Position numbers and translations under genes: made by a program. From the NCBI GenBank assembly GCA_965221105.1, contig OZ244871.1, positions 806,001 to 870,000 on the forward strand: a DNA stretch of 64,000 bases, given 5' to 3'. A model generated the notes under the pieces. The model did not search any database, was not told the origin of the DNA, and saw only the letters and a list, made by a program, of their open reading frames with translations. Each line of letters opens with the position of its first letter. Position 1 is the stretch's first letter. Of this stretch, positions 19,638 to 28,758 are shown piece by piece. The DNA comes from GM7GCV1 sp965221105 (GTDB lineage: Bacteria > Pseudomonadota > Gammaproteobacteria > Pseudomonadales > GM7GCV1).

Positions 19638-19847
19638 ATACGAAACTCCTCTTCAATGAATCCGCACATCAACCAAACGGTTCGCCGCGCACAACCCACC
19701 GGGCTCGAGATACAATCCCGGTGCCGGGATCATCGTCCGCAGTGTATGTGCCAATCTGAGTTGGGATTGCCTGCGTCATACACCACCAACGGCAAGGCGG
19801 TCTCTCAGTCCTTCGTTTTCGGGGCTGAAAGGCGATTCAGAGGCTGT

Positions 19848-20255
19848 CTAATCATCCGCTGCTGCGAGAGCTTCCAGACGCGCTTTTGCGGCATCGCTGG
19901 GCACGTGATTGAACGCAGCAAGAATGGCCGCGAGCTCGCGCACAGTATCGGGTTCCTCAGAGTCCGCGGCGATCATTTCCAGCTTCTCCTTGTCTGCTGC
20001 AGATACCGCATGTTCAATGCCTGCAATGGCCGTGGCTATGGTCTTTTCCGCTGCCGTCGCAGCGTCGTCCTGAGCGATGATGCCCAGTGTCTCCTTGGCT
20101 GCATCATCAGGAAAATGTTGCAGGCCAGCCACAATGCCTGCCATGGTGCGAACCGCGTTCGGCTCATCCCCCTGTGCAGGCGCCGCGACCATGAGTGTCG
20201 TGAGCAGGCTCAGCCAAAAACTGCGTCGCAGAACACCATCGAATACATTCGCCAT
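19848..20255 (-). CDS. Small exported protein with three internal helical repeats
   Basis: 135 residues from the ATG at 20255, which has a good GGAGG ribosome site; the frame runs further upstream but without one. A signal peptide (about residues 1-30, ending near APAQG) is followed by three related ~33-residue units rich in Ala, Glu and Asp, with recurring patterns such as RTMAGIVAGLQHFPDDAAKE, KTIATAIAGIEHAVSAADKE and RELAAILAAFNHVPSDAAKA. I do not recognise a family. It is divergent from the Anbu gene with 180 bases between. It may be a periplasmic helical-bundle protein; function is not known. Confidence 0.7.
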   Translation of the reverse strand: MANVFDGVLRRSFWLSLLTTLMVAAPAQGDEPNAVRTMAGIVAGLQHFPDDAAKETLGIIAQDDAATAAEKTIATAIAGIEHAVSAADKEKLEMIAADSEEPDTVRELAAILAAFNHVPSDAAKARLEALAAADD

Positions 20256-20436
20256 CTTGGACCTCCGGTCAGGTTTGAGCCTGGCAAGTATACAACACAG
20301 GTGCACCGGCAGAGCCCAACTTTTTCCTTGCCCACCCGAATCTCGTATTTTCCTTCCGCAGACAGGATTTAGGTTATCCGGTTCTGGTAGTATTCCGGGT
20401 TCGCTTGGAAAAGAGGTTGCCACAACCCCCTGCTCA

Positions 20437-21180
20437 ATGACCTATTGCCTTGCTTTCAAACTGGACGAAGGTCTGGTTTTCTGCTCTGACTCGCGCACCA
20501 ACGCTGGTGCGGACCGTGTGAGTTCCTACTCAAAAATGCACAGGTTCTCGGTTCAGGGCGAACGTCATATGGTCATTCTCTCCGCAGGCAATCTGGCAAC
20601 GAGCCAGGCCGTTCTCAGCCAGATTGAACGCGACATACAGACCGACGCGGAATTTCATTTCGGCAGGGCAGACTACGTGTCGGATGTAGCCGACTATCTT
20701 GGGCGTATAAGCCTTGAGCAACAAAAAAAATACATCGATGCAGACAGCCCCGAAGCCGGCTACGAATCTGGTGCAAGTTTTATTGTTGGGGGACAAATCA
20801 AAGGCAACTCTATCGAACTGTACCTGATCTACGCGGAGGGGAACCATATTCGTGCGTCTGACCAGCATCCCTTCCTGCAAATTGGCGAGACCAAATACGG
20901 AAAACCCATTCTTGATCGAATTATTCGCAAGAACACACCTCACGAAGTTGCCATGCGATGCGCACTGGTATCTATGGATTCAACAATGAGCAGCAACGCT
21001 ACTGTTGGCCCGCCTATCGAGCTGCTTTTTTACCCCGCAGACAGCTTTCACAACTCGAAGTACTATGTGTACGAGGAGAATGATCCCTACTGGATGATGT
21101 TGCGGAAAAGCTGGGACGAGAAGATTCAGGATTCCTTTAACGAACTTCCACCTCTGGGTGCACTTGACTCAGACGATTGA
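20437..21180 (+). CDS. Anbu, proteasome-like self-compartmentalising peptidase
   Basis: 247 residues, the Anbu size. The N-terminus MTYCLAFKLDEGLVFCSDSR is characteristic, with Thr2 the predicted N-terminal nucleophile after Met removal and a lysine and aspartate in the expected positions of the Ntn-hydrolase fold (SDSRTNAGAD). Anbu assembles into an open helical ring related to HslV and the 20S proteasome; its in-vivo substrate is not settled. The ATG at 20437 is preferred over a long 5' extension of the frame, which is antisense to the small repeat gene. The last 44 bases overlap the convergent metallopeptidase gene. Confidence 0.9.
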   Translation: MTYCLAFKLDEGLVFCSDSRTNAGADRVSSYSKMHRFSVQGERHMVILSAGNLATSQAVLSQIERDIQTDAEFHFGRADYVSDVADYLGRISLEQQKKYIDADSPEAGYESGASFIVGGQIKGNSIELYLIYAEGNHIRASDQHPFLQIGETKYGKPILDRIIRKNTPHEVAMRCALVSMDSTMSSNATVGPPIELLFYPADSFHNSKYYVYEENDPYWMMLRKSWDEKIQDSFNELPPLGALDSDD

Positions 21181-22180
21181 CCACCTCGTCTATAAAAGCA
21201 AGTTTGTTTTCAATCCGTTCTGTAATGACAAAGGGATAGGCGTCGCCCAGCCCCATACTCCGGTTTAATTCGTTCAGGGCTACTGCCAGACCTCTCCACA
21301 CATGTGCCATGGATCGAAAATCCTGGGCTTGCGGCTCTCCCTTGAGCATTCCATATGCACTGGCAGTCTCCAACGTATCAGTGATGTGCTGGTAATGGCT
21401 CCAGCATTCAGCCCAGTCTTCAAGGGGATGGCTTGGCGCATAACTGCTGATATAGGATTTTGACCAATCAGCCACTGGGCCATTGGCATAGTGTCGGTCC
21501 AGAGCTTCCTGATAGTCCATGTTCGGGTCACCAAAGAGACGGACAAATTCAGCCTTCAGGTCAGCAAACCCGGACAGATAGGCGTAGTAGTAATGACCAC
21601 TTTCATGGCGCATATGTCCGAGCAGCGTACGATAGGACTCGTTCATTTCCGTCCTGACCGTTTCGCGCTCAATATCGTCGGCTTCAAGGACGTTAATGGT
21701 GATCACACCGCCCAGATATCCCGTGCTGACAAAACTTTCCGGAAGTACGGGATTGGTGCGTTTGTCCTCGATGAAATCGAATAGCAGTCCGTTTTTCTCA
21801 TCCTGCCAGCCGTTGACAAGGGGCAAATTGAGATTGTGCAGCGAGTAGAACAGCCTTTTTTTTGCCTGCTCAAAGTGGTGCCAGCGCTCCAGGTTCTTAC
21901 TGCGGGATACATCCGGGATGGTGCGGTTAAACTGACAGCCAAAGCACAGGTCGCCAGCCGCATCTGCCGGAATTAACCAGTTGCACACCCCGTGTTCCGT
22001 GCCATTCTGACAATATCGGAAGTCCCCCTCTGCACCAAACAGGGATCCGATCCTGTTGGCTCCCCTGAGGGTATGCATATCACCACTTACGGGATCATAA
22101 CCAACAGCCTCGCCACAGTTGTTGCATGTATTGCTGTCGAAGAAAAGCGGGTGGCCGCAATCACAAAAAAAGCGACGCAT
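21137..22180 (-). CDS. Zinc-ribbon plus zinc-binding metallopeptidase (DUF2248 type)
   Basis: 347 residues. The N-terminus has a zinc ribbon (CDCGHPLFFDSNTCNNCG) and further Cys pairs (CNWLIPADAAGDLCFGC). The catalytic HESGHYY near residue 190 follows the HExxH pattern, with EDWAECWSHY downstream giving a third ligand. Members of this family often lie near transglutaminase-like, alpha-E and ATP-grasp genes. Its ATG overlaps the stop of the alpha-E gene, so it is the last gene of the three-gene operon. Substrate unknown; a partner role with Anbu is inferred from context. Confidence 0.85.
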   Translation of the reverse strand: MRRFFCDCGHPLFFDSNTCNNCGEAVGYDPVSGDMHTLRGANRIGSLFGAEGDFRYCQNGTEHGVCNWLIPADAAGDLCFGCQFNRTIPDVSRSKNLERWHHFEQAKKRLFYSLHNLNLPLVNGWQDEKNGLLFDFIEDKRTNPVLPESFVSTGYLGGVITINVLEADDIERETVRTEMNESYRTLLGHMRHESGHYYYAYLSGFADLKAEFVRLFGDPNMDYQEALDRHYANGPVADWSKSYISSYAPSHPLEDWAECWSHYQHITDTLETASAYGMLKGEPQAQDFRSMAHVWRGLAVALNELNRSMGLGDAYPFVITERIENKLAFIDEVVNRLSQVHPEVEVR

Positions 22181-23106
22181 TACCTACCAGCCGGGAAAAA
22201 CCAGGTATCGGAGATGGCTTCGTTGAGTTCGTACAGGTTGAGTTGCAGCTGGTCTATAACGCCGTGGATTTTACTGGCGTACATTCTGGAGGCGTTGAAC
22301 CTGTCAAGTTTGGCATGCATCTGCGCCAATATTGTCAGAGACCTCTTGTTGTTGCCCAGTCGCTTTATGCCGCGCCCAATTCGATCCAGGCAATATCGGA
22401 CAGATCTCGGGAAAGCCTGGCCATTAAAGACGAAATTTACGACCTCCGGCGCTCCGACTATTGGCCCAATCTTTCTTCTGTAAGCACTCGTGGCAGACAG
22501 TGCACTGAGAATATTTGACCAGAGTGATATTTCCAGATCGGGCAGATCATGTCCATCGAGCGTTGCGATGCCGACATCTGCAGCCCGCGTAGCCATATCG
22601 CAGCGCTCCATGTATCGCCCCAGGCGGATAAACTCAAGGGATCGATCGCGATTCATTGAGCCATCGAAGAGGCCACCAATCTGCAGATTTTGCAACATTA
22701 CGTGCTCCAGAAAGGCATAGCGGTTGCGCCGTTTCACCGCATCTTCCACCTGGTTGTCTACACACAGCTTGAGTTCATTCACCATTTCCCAGGCTTCCTG
22801 GGGCATCACATCTCTGGTCGTGCGCATGTTCTCGCGAGCACAATCTACCGAAGCCTTGATGGAGCCCAGGTTTTCTTCGTCCGAGAGCAAAAACTTGATG
22901 ACATTCTGTTCAGTGACTTTTGAATACCTGGAATAGTAGGCTGACTCACCATCGATGATCTTGACAAGCACATCCCAATCAACGCCCGGGTTTCTTGGCG
23001 TGTCAAGCATAAACCGGGTGTAGGCACTGACAACCCGCGACAGGCCCTCGGATCGTTCCAGGTACCTGGCGGCCCAGTAGAGCCTGTTCGCAACGCGTGC
23101 GAGCAC
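22180..23106 (-). CDS. Alpha-E domain protein (DUF403)
   Basis: 308 residues, all-helical, with the family start MLARVANRLYWAARYLERSE. Alpha-E proteins are found in Anbu clusters with a circularly permuted ATP-grasp and are proposed to act in peptide-bond or amide modification; the reaction is not established for this one. It begins immediately after the ATP-grasp stop and overlaps the next gene by one codon, so the three are co-translated. GTG or TTG starts are not needed; the ATG is at 23106. Strong family call, unknown substrate. Confidence 0.9.
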   Translation of the reverse strand: MLARVANRLYWAARYLERSEGLSRVVSAYTRFMLDTPRNPGVDWDVLVKIIDGESAYYSRYSKVTEQNVIKFLLSDEENLGSIKASVDCARENMRTTRDVMPQEAWEMVNELKLCVDNQVEDAVKRRNRYAFLEHVMLQNLQIGGLFDGSMNRDRSLEFIRLGRYMERCDMATRAADVGIATLDGHDLPDLEISLWSNILSALSATSAYRRKIGPIVGAPEVVNFVFNGQAFPRSVRYCLDRIGRGIKRLGNNKRSLTILAQMHAKLDRFNASRMYASKIHGVIDQLQLNLYELNEAISDTWFFPAGR

Positions 23107-24552
23107 CTACCTGTCCTCCACTATCCAGGTGTCCTTACTGCCGCCACCCTGTGAGGAATTCACCACCAGCGAGCCTTTTTTCATGGCAACGCGGGTCAAC
23201 CCGCCGGCGGTCACATAACCTTTGCTTCCCTGCAGAATAAACGGACGCAAATCCAGATGTCTTGGCTCTATATCACTGCCTATGATGCTGGGTGCCGTAG
23301 AGAGAGAAATAGTCGGCTGCGCAATGTAGTTACGTGGGTCTCTCTCTATCAGGTCTGCAAACTTTTTGTGTTCGGCAACGCTCGCATGTGGACCCACCAT
23401 CAGGCCGTAGCCACCCGATTCATTTGCCGGTTTTACGACCATTTTTTCAATATTCCGGAGTACATATTCACGGTCTTTCTCGTGCATGCACAGATAGGTC
23501 TTTACGCTCCCGATTTTCGGCTCTTCCCCGAGATAGTAGCGAATCATGTCCGGCACAAAGGCGTAGATGACCTTGTCGTCAGCAACACCCGAACCTGGCG
23601 CATTGGCGATCGCCACATTGCCAGCCTTCCAGGCACCTATGAGGCCCGGCACTCCAAGAACTGAATCCGGGCGAAATGCCTGGGGATCCAGAAAGGTATC
23701 GTTTATGCGGCGGTAGATCACATCAACAGGCTGCGGTCCATCCACGGTGCGCATCATCACCAGGTTGTCTTCGTCAACAAAGAGGTCGCTGCCCTCGACC
23801 AGTTCCGCTCCCATGCTCCGGGCCAGATATGCGTGCTCAAAATAGGCGGAGTTATAGATACCTGGAGTCAAAACTACAATGTTTGGCCGCTTCACCTGTC
23901 GTGGGGATAACGAGGCCAGTGTCTTGAACAGCTGTGAGGTGTAATCGTCTATGGGCAGTATGCTGTAGTTCTCAAACAGCTCGGGAAAGACGCGTTTTGT
24001 AATCTCACGGTTCTCAAGCATATAGGAAACCCCGGAGGGCACTCTGAGATTGTCTTCCAGCACGTAAAACCTGCCGCTCTTGCCACGAATCAGATCCGAG
24101 CCGCAGACATGAGCCCAGATACTGAAGACAGGGCTGATTCCCCTGCAGGCTTCGAGAAAATTGGGTGAGTCAAGAACAGTCTCAGCAGGCACAATCCCGT
24201 CGGCCAGAATTTTCTGTTTGTTGTAGACATCATTGATAAAGCAGTTGAGTGCGCGGGAGCGCTGGGTGAGACCGGCAGTTACATTGTTCCATTCACTCGC
24301 ACGAATGATGCGCGGAATAAGATCAAAAGGCCAGGAGCGATCAATATTGCCCTCATCCGAATACACGGTGAAGGAAATGCCCATCTCACGGATACAACGT
24401 TCGGCGGCGGAGCGCCGTTCGCCCAGTTCCTGGCGGTCCATTGCAGCAAGCACATTCAACAGGCGGCGGGCCGGCACCCGGGGGAAACCCCTGGAGCTGA
24501 TCAGTTCGTCGTATGTGTCGACAGCGGGGTACTGCCTCCAGTCCTTAGGCAT
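23107..24552 (-). CDS. Circularly permuted type 2 ATP-grasp protein (DUF404/DUF407)
   Basis: About 481 residues from the ATG at 24552, with AGGAT spaced ahead; the frame also opens 21 codons upstream. The family blocks are plain: DLIPRIIRASEWNNVTAGLTQR, NCFINDVYNKQKILADG, VLEDNLRVPSGVSYMLENR, GGYGLMVGP and LDLRPFILQG. ATP-grasp enzymes form amide or peptide bonds by acyl phosphate. It is first in the operon with the alpha-E and metallopeptidase genes and faces Anbu, the arrangement typical of Anbu loci, although no transglutaminase gene is adjacent. Confidence 0.9.
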   Translation of the reverse strand: MPKDWRQYPAVDTYDELISSRGFPRVPARRLLNVLAAMDRQELGERRSAAERCIREMGISFTVYSDEGNIDRSWPFDLIPRIIRASEWNNVTAGLTQRSRALNCFINDVYNKQKILADGIVPAETVLDSPNFLEACRGISPVFSIWAHVCGSDLIRGKSGRFYVLEDNLRVPSGVSYMLENREITKRVFPELFENYSILPIDDYTSQLFKTLASLSPRQVKRPNIVVLTPGIYNSAYFEHAYLARSMGAELVEGSDLFVDEDNLVMMRTVDGPQPVDVIYRRINDTFLDPQAFRPDSVLGVPGLIGAWKAGNVAIANAPGSGVADDKVIYAFVPDMIRYYLGEEPKIGSVKTYLCMHEKDREYVLRNIEKMVVKPANESGGYGLMVGPHASVAEHKKFADLIERDPRNYIAQPTISLSTAPSIIGSDIEPRHLDLRPFILQGSKGYVTAGGLTRVAMKKGSLVVNSSQGGGSKDTWIVEDR

Positions 24553-24874
24553 TCTGATCCTGTCCTGTGTCGAGCCTGACCCGCACTGGGAATAGCAGGG
24601 TACGCAACTGAGCAAGTGGGGAGAATAAACAGATCAGTGTCATTAGGCAATCTCGACGCCTCCCTGCGCATTGCTCTTCATGGTGTCTGCCAGGAGGCAG
24701 GGAACCGCACGCAAGAACATCGCGTACACCGCCGGGGCTGCGGATCATCTCAGACAAGACAGCCTGGGCCTCCCACGGGGAGCGGGGTGAAAAGGATGTG
24801 ATCGGACTCCGGAGCCACATCGAAGAGCGCCTGGCCAGGCACCCAAGTCTGGCCAAAACTCTTGCCTGGTTCTC

Positions 24875-25936
24875 CTACGCCAAGTCGGTGATCTTTGGTG
24901 TTATATTCGCTTCTCCATCGACAACTGCGGCATATCCCTCAATAAGGCCCTGAGGATACCCCAGATGTATTTTGCTGACCTTGTTGAGCGCGTTCATGTG
25001 TTCATCGTCCAGGGAAAAGTCCAAAGCACCGAGATTGTCCTTGAGCTGCTCAGTGGTTCTCGCTCCGAGTATGGGGCTGGTAATACCTGGTTGAGCTGAT
25101 ACCCAGTTCAATGCGACCTGCGCGGAAGAGCGTCCAATTTCCCCGGCAATGCGGTTGACCTCGTCCGCTATCCTCAAGTTCTTTTCGGTCCACAGACCCA
25201 TGCCTTTCATGGACTTCAGGCGAAAATTCTCGGGATCATCAGTATCCAGATCTTTGGACGAATACTTCCCGGACAACAGGCCAAACGCCAGCGGCGACCA
25301 GGGGGTTGTACCAATGCCCAGTTCGCGGCACATGGGCAGCAATTCCCTGTCAGATGTATGTTCAACCAGGCTGTATTGCAGTTGCAGCGCCACGAATTGA
25401 CTCCAGCCCCGGAGTTCCGCCATCACGTTGCATTGAGCGATTTTCCACGCCGTTGCGTTGCTCACTCCAATATAGAGCACTTTGCCCATGCGCACCGCGT
25501 CGTCCAAAGCGCGCATTACCTCTTCCGGGCCTGTGCGAAACTCCCACGCGTGAACATAGTACAGATCAATATAATCGGTGTTGAGGCGTTTGAGCGAATC
25601 TTCCAGCGACGTCATCAGGTTTTTGCGATGATTCCCACCAGCATTCGGGTTTTTTGGCGACAACATACTGTTGGTATACTTGGTGGCAACGACCCAGTAG
25701 TCACGATCACTGGCTATGAATTCTCCAACCAGTTTTTCGCTCGAGCCGTTCGTGTAGACGTTGGCGCTATCAATAAAATTACCGCCAAGCTCAGCATAGG
25801 CATCAAACTGGCGCTTGCTCTCTTCCTTGTCTGCACCCCAGCCCCAGTCATCACCAAAGGTCATGGCTCCCAGTGAGAGAGGTGATACGCGCAACCCGCT
25901 TTTTCCCAATAAAACGTAGTGATCTATCGCTGACAT
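24875..25936 (-). CDS. Aldo/keto reductase
   Basis: NADPH-dependent oxidoreductase with a TIM-barrel fold, 353 residues. The AKR catalytic tetrad is visible: Asp in FIDSANVY (residue near 57), Tyr in NVYTNG, Lys in VATKYT and His in YYVHAWE. The C-terminal NADPH-binding stretch SPILGARTTEQLKDNL is present. It is most like the YghZ/PhdR-type bacterial AKR groups. Substrate not known. It is transcribed alone, with 466 bases of non-coding DNA upstream before the Bcr/CflA gene. Confidence 0.9.
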   Translation of the reverse strand: MSAIDHYVLLGKSGLRVSPLSLGAMTFGDDWGWGADKEESKRQFDAYAELGGNFIDSANVYTNGSSEKLVGEFIASDRDYWVVATKYTNSMLSPKNPNAGGNHRKNLMTSLEDSLKRLNTDYIDLYYVHAWEFRTGPEEVMRALDDAVRMGKVLYIGVSNATAWKIAQCNVMAELRGWSQFVALQLQYSLVEHTSDRELLPMCRELGIGTTPWSPLAFGLLSGKYSSKDLDTDDPENFRLKSMKGMGLWTEKNLRIADEVNRIAGEIGRSSAQVALNWVSAQPGITSPILGARTTEQLKDNLGALDFSLDDEHMNALNKVSKIHLGYPQGLIEGYAAVVDGEANITPKITDLA

Positions 25937-26402
25937 TCCTTCAATCCTTCAGTACATATGAATGTAATTTCTGACTTGATCGGACTCATAACCAGGTCAT
26001 GTTATTTTGGATGAACAGGCCACCGCCGGAGACAGCCTTGCGGTTTCAGGGCAGACGTGACATCCCAAATATCGTATGAACCTGCACAGCCCGTGCTTTT
26101 CCACAGGTCCTCGATACATCTGTTTATCGAAAATTACCAAAAGGAGCCCGAACTTCAAACCCTCAGCCTCTTTTCCGAAAAACGCGGGAAGAATAAACAT
26201 CCTGCTGCACAGAATCAACGGCCGCGCAGTTCAGGCGGTCTGATTTCGTGTGATTCGACTGGCGGGCAGGCAACCAACCCAGGCAGCGACCGCCAGCCCT
26301 GCCAGCGATGAACGCTGTTTCCCCGCCTGTGGTGGAAATTCCTGATGAACTTCAGGAAGTATTTTTGCCTTCACACCAGCCATGGTCTAGCATCGCCGGC
26401 CC
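25937..26402. other. Non-coding stretch between divergent genes
   Basis: I see no gene here on either strand. It should hold the promoters of the aldo/keto reductase (leftward) and of the Bcr/CflA pump (rightward). One small hairpin, TTCCTGA...TCAGGAA at 26339-26358 followed by a T-rich run, may be a weak rightward terminator but has no upstream gene to serve. Confidence 0.5.
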
Positions 26403-27596
26403 ATGACCAGGCGCTCCCTCCAACCTGACTCCCGTACGCTGCTGGTCCTGCTGGCAGCGCTAATGGCACTCGGACCCCTGAGCGTCGATATGTATTTACC
26501 AGCCATGCCCTTCATGATGGAGGACTTTGGCACGAGCGTGGGTGCCATACATCTCACCATGAGCACCTATCTGGTCGGTTTCGCGGTGTGTCACCTTATC
26601 TGCGGCCCGCTGGCTGATCGCCTGGGCCGCAAATCGGTGCTGCTGGGGGGCACGCTGATCTTTGTCACCGCCTGTGTCGCGTGCAGCCGGTCCGAGTCGG
26701 TGACCGAGATGCTGGTGTTTCGCTTCTTTCAGGGAGTCGGCGCCTGCGTGGGACCCACCTTGGCGCGCACTGTAGCCAGAGACGTGTTTGGCCCCACCGG
26801 CGCGGCCAGGGCGCTGTCACTGATCGCCATGATCATGGCCCTGGGACCGGCAATTGCTCCAGCGCTGGTCGGGGTCATGCTTGCCTTTCTGCCTTGGCGC
26901 GGCATTTTCTACTCTCTCGCTACATACGGGGTGCTGATGCTGCTCTGTGTCCATTTTCTTCTGGCCGAATCACTGCCAGCACATCAGAGCCTGCATCCTC
27001 TGGCAATCGCCCGCAATTTCGGCCGCCTGTTGTCGGACCCTCATTTTCTGGTCCCCGCGGGTGCCAGTGCCATGATGTCCTGCGGAATGATGACCTATCT
27101 GTCCTGTTCCAGCTTTGTGTATATCAGCATGCTGGGGCTGCCGGTGCAGCTGTACGGGCTGATCTTCTTCACCAGCGTGGCGGGCTATATCCTCGGCTCG
27201 TACCTGAGCGCCAGGATAAGTCTGCACCAGGATTCCGCACGGATTATTCTGCTGGGGGGAGTGCTTGGCTTCGCCTCGACCCTGGCGATGTTACTCGGCC
27301 ATCTCAGTTGGCCGGAGAGCATCGCCGCCCTGGTCCTCCCCGCGGCAGTATTTTTTGCCGCACTGGGCCTTGTCATTCCCCACTCTATGGCGGTAGCCCT
27401 GCAGTACTACCCACTGATGGCCGGCACCACATCCGCCCTGCTGGGGTTTATCCAGATGTCCCTGTCCGCGGCTGCGACTGCAGTGGCGGGGCAGATGCTC
27501 ACTGACACACCCTTACCCATGGTGTGGATGATGCTTGTGCTTACCGGTCTCGGGATGGTGCTGTGCGCGACAGTTCGTCGCCTACCGGTACAATAA
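26403..27596 (+). CDS. Bcr/CflA family drug-resistance MFS exporter
   Basis: 397 residues, twelve helices, with the Bcr/CflA signature LGPLSVDMYLPAMPFM in helix 1 and the A-motif GPLADRLGRKSVLLGG between helices 2 and 3. The antiporter-type C-motif region GPAIAPALVGVM lies in helix 5. E. coli Bcr exports bicyclomycin and sulfonamides; specificity here cannot be told. The gene stands alone and ends 112 bases before the HipT gene, which is transcribed toward it. Confidence 0.92.
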   Translation: MTRRSLQPDSRTLLVLLAALMALGPLSVDMYLPAMPFMMEDFGTSVGAIHLTMSTYLVGFAVCHLICGPLADRLGRKSVLLGGTLIFVTACVACSRSESVTEMLVFRFFQGVGACVGPTLARTVARDVFGPTGAARALSLIAMIMALGPAIAPALVGVMLAFLPWRGIFYSLATYGVLMLLCVHFLLAESLPAHQSLHPLAIARNFGRLLSDPHFLVPAGASAMMSCGMMTYLSCSSFVYISMLGLPVQLYGLIFFTSVAGYILGSYLSARISLHQDSARIILLGGVLGFASTLAMLLGHLSWPESIAALVLPAAVFFAALGLVIPHSMAVALQYYPLMAGTTSALLGFIQMSLSAAATAVAGQMLTDTPLPMVWMMLVLTGLGMVLCATVRRLPVQ

Positions 27597-27708
27597 GTTT
27601 CCTGTTTGCTCACAATAGATTTCAAACCATGAGGAGGGCTTCAGAAACGAATTCTGCGTTGCACAGTATGGATTGGGTGGAGGATTGCCAGGCATCCCCG
27701 CAGCTTTA

Positions 27709-28728
27709 TCACTGCCCAATTGCCTCAACGAGCTGCACGGCTCGAATGCGAGACTCCACTAACCTGATTGCCCTTGCTTTCTGCTCATGTGGCATATAGC
27801 CGCGTTTAATCAGGTCAATGATCTTCTTCTGATCGCTCTCGAGTCTGGCGATGAACGTTCGAACTGGTTTTTCCCGTAATCCAAGCCGCCGCCCCAGTTC
27901 AAGGAAATCGGAGCCGGTATAGTAGCCATAATGGTTGTAGATATCGGAAAAGTACTCACTGTCGTGCTGCCGGTCATGTAACAGCCCCAGTGCCAACAGC
28001 CCCGGACCGGAATCGTTCTCTCCGAACGCATCGCACAAAAGGCAATCGTAATTCGGAGTGAGCCTGTCATAGAAGAGAGTGTTGTTGTCTGCACGTCTCT
28101 GTACGCTGAAATTCTTCAGGTGCAGATCGTCATTACCTGTAATATAGGCGAGAATCACTCGTCGAACGAAGTCCAGCACAACGGCCTGCTTGCCGTTCGT
28201 GACTTCATTAACACGCTGACCGGCTTCCTCGTAGGTCTTCCCGTACTTATTATCACCCGGCAGGTTGAAGCATTGCATCAGATCCTCCTGATGCAGTTTA
28301 CTGCCGTCATCCTGCCGGTCGAATCGTTTGGTAATGTATGCCAGCTCTCCGCCTTCAAAGCTCACCAACCCACATTGGGCGGTTTCAATTCCCAACAGTC
28401 GGCTGACCTCCATGGCGGTATGTTCATTTTCAGCCGCATGCGGATAGGCTTCCGGGCTGGGTTTGAGTATGTACTCTCCCCCCTTTGCAGTGGCCACCAA
28501 TTCATGTTTTTCATTTTCTCTCAGGGAAAGCTTCTCCTGCGCTCCCGAAATTGACATGCCCTGTATATGCTGCCGGCTACTTTGGAAAAACCCGGCGCGT
28601 GAGAACGGCAAGCACGGGTTCACCCTGGTGCTGCCAAAGAGTGCCTTGAGCGCAGTATCCTGGTACCCGGGCCTGCTGCGTTTTCCGGTCAGTTTTTTTA
28701 AACTGATTTTGCAGTATTCAGTACTCAC
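27709..28728 (-). CDS. hipT: HipT-type Ser/Thr kinase toxin (HipBST system)
   Basis: 339 residues, the size of E. coli HipT, that is a HipA kinase lacking the N-terminal subdomain. It has the HipA core: the Ser-rich Gly-rich loop SISGAQEKLSL near residue 59 (an SxS motif like the autophosphorylation serines of HipT), KRFDRQ, the catalytic loop GNDDLHLKNFSV and the metal-binding Asp in TPNYDCLL. HipT of pathogenic E. coli phosphorylates TrpS; target here is inferred only. The start is a GTG ten bases after the hipS stop. All catalytic residues appear intact. Confidence 0.88.
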   Translation of the reverse strand: MSTEYCKISLKKLTGKRSRPGYQDTALKALFGSTRVNPCLPFSRAGFFQSSRQHIQGMSISGAQEKLSLRENEKHELVATAKGGEYILKPSPEAYPHAAENEHTAMEVSRLLGIETAQCGLVSFEGGELAYITKRFDRQDDGSKLHQEDLMQCFNLPGDNKYGKTYEEAGQRVNEVTNGKQAVVLDFVRRVILAYITGNDDLHLKNFSVQRRADNNTLFYDRLTPNYDCLLCDAFGENDSGPGLLALGLLHDRQHDSEYFSDIYNHYGYYTGSDFLELGRRLGLREKPVRTFIARLESDQKKIIDLIKRGYMPHEQKARAIRLVESRIRAVQLVEAIGQ

Positions 28729-28734
28729 AACTAC

Positions 28735-28758
28735 TCATCAACTCATCAACTCATCAAC
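28735..28758. repeat. Three tandem 8-bp units at the hipS-hipT junction
   Basis: TCATCAAC occurs three times in a row (GTTGATGA on the coding strand). The hipS stop codon lies in the last unit and the hipT GTG seven bases beyond the array, so copy-number change would alter the spacing between the two genes but not the HipS sequence. Confidence 0.85.

Noticed and set aside
24780..24950. Plus-strand frame reading SHIEERLARHPSLAKTLAWF and beyond, after the ATP-grasp gene
   Set aside because: Looks protein-like for about 40 residues but has no start and runs antisense into the aldo/keto reductase; too little to call a gene remnant.
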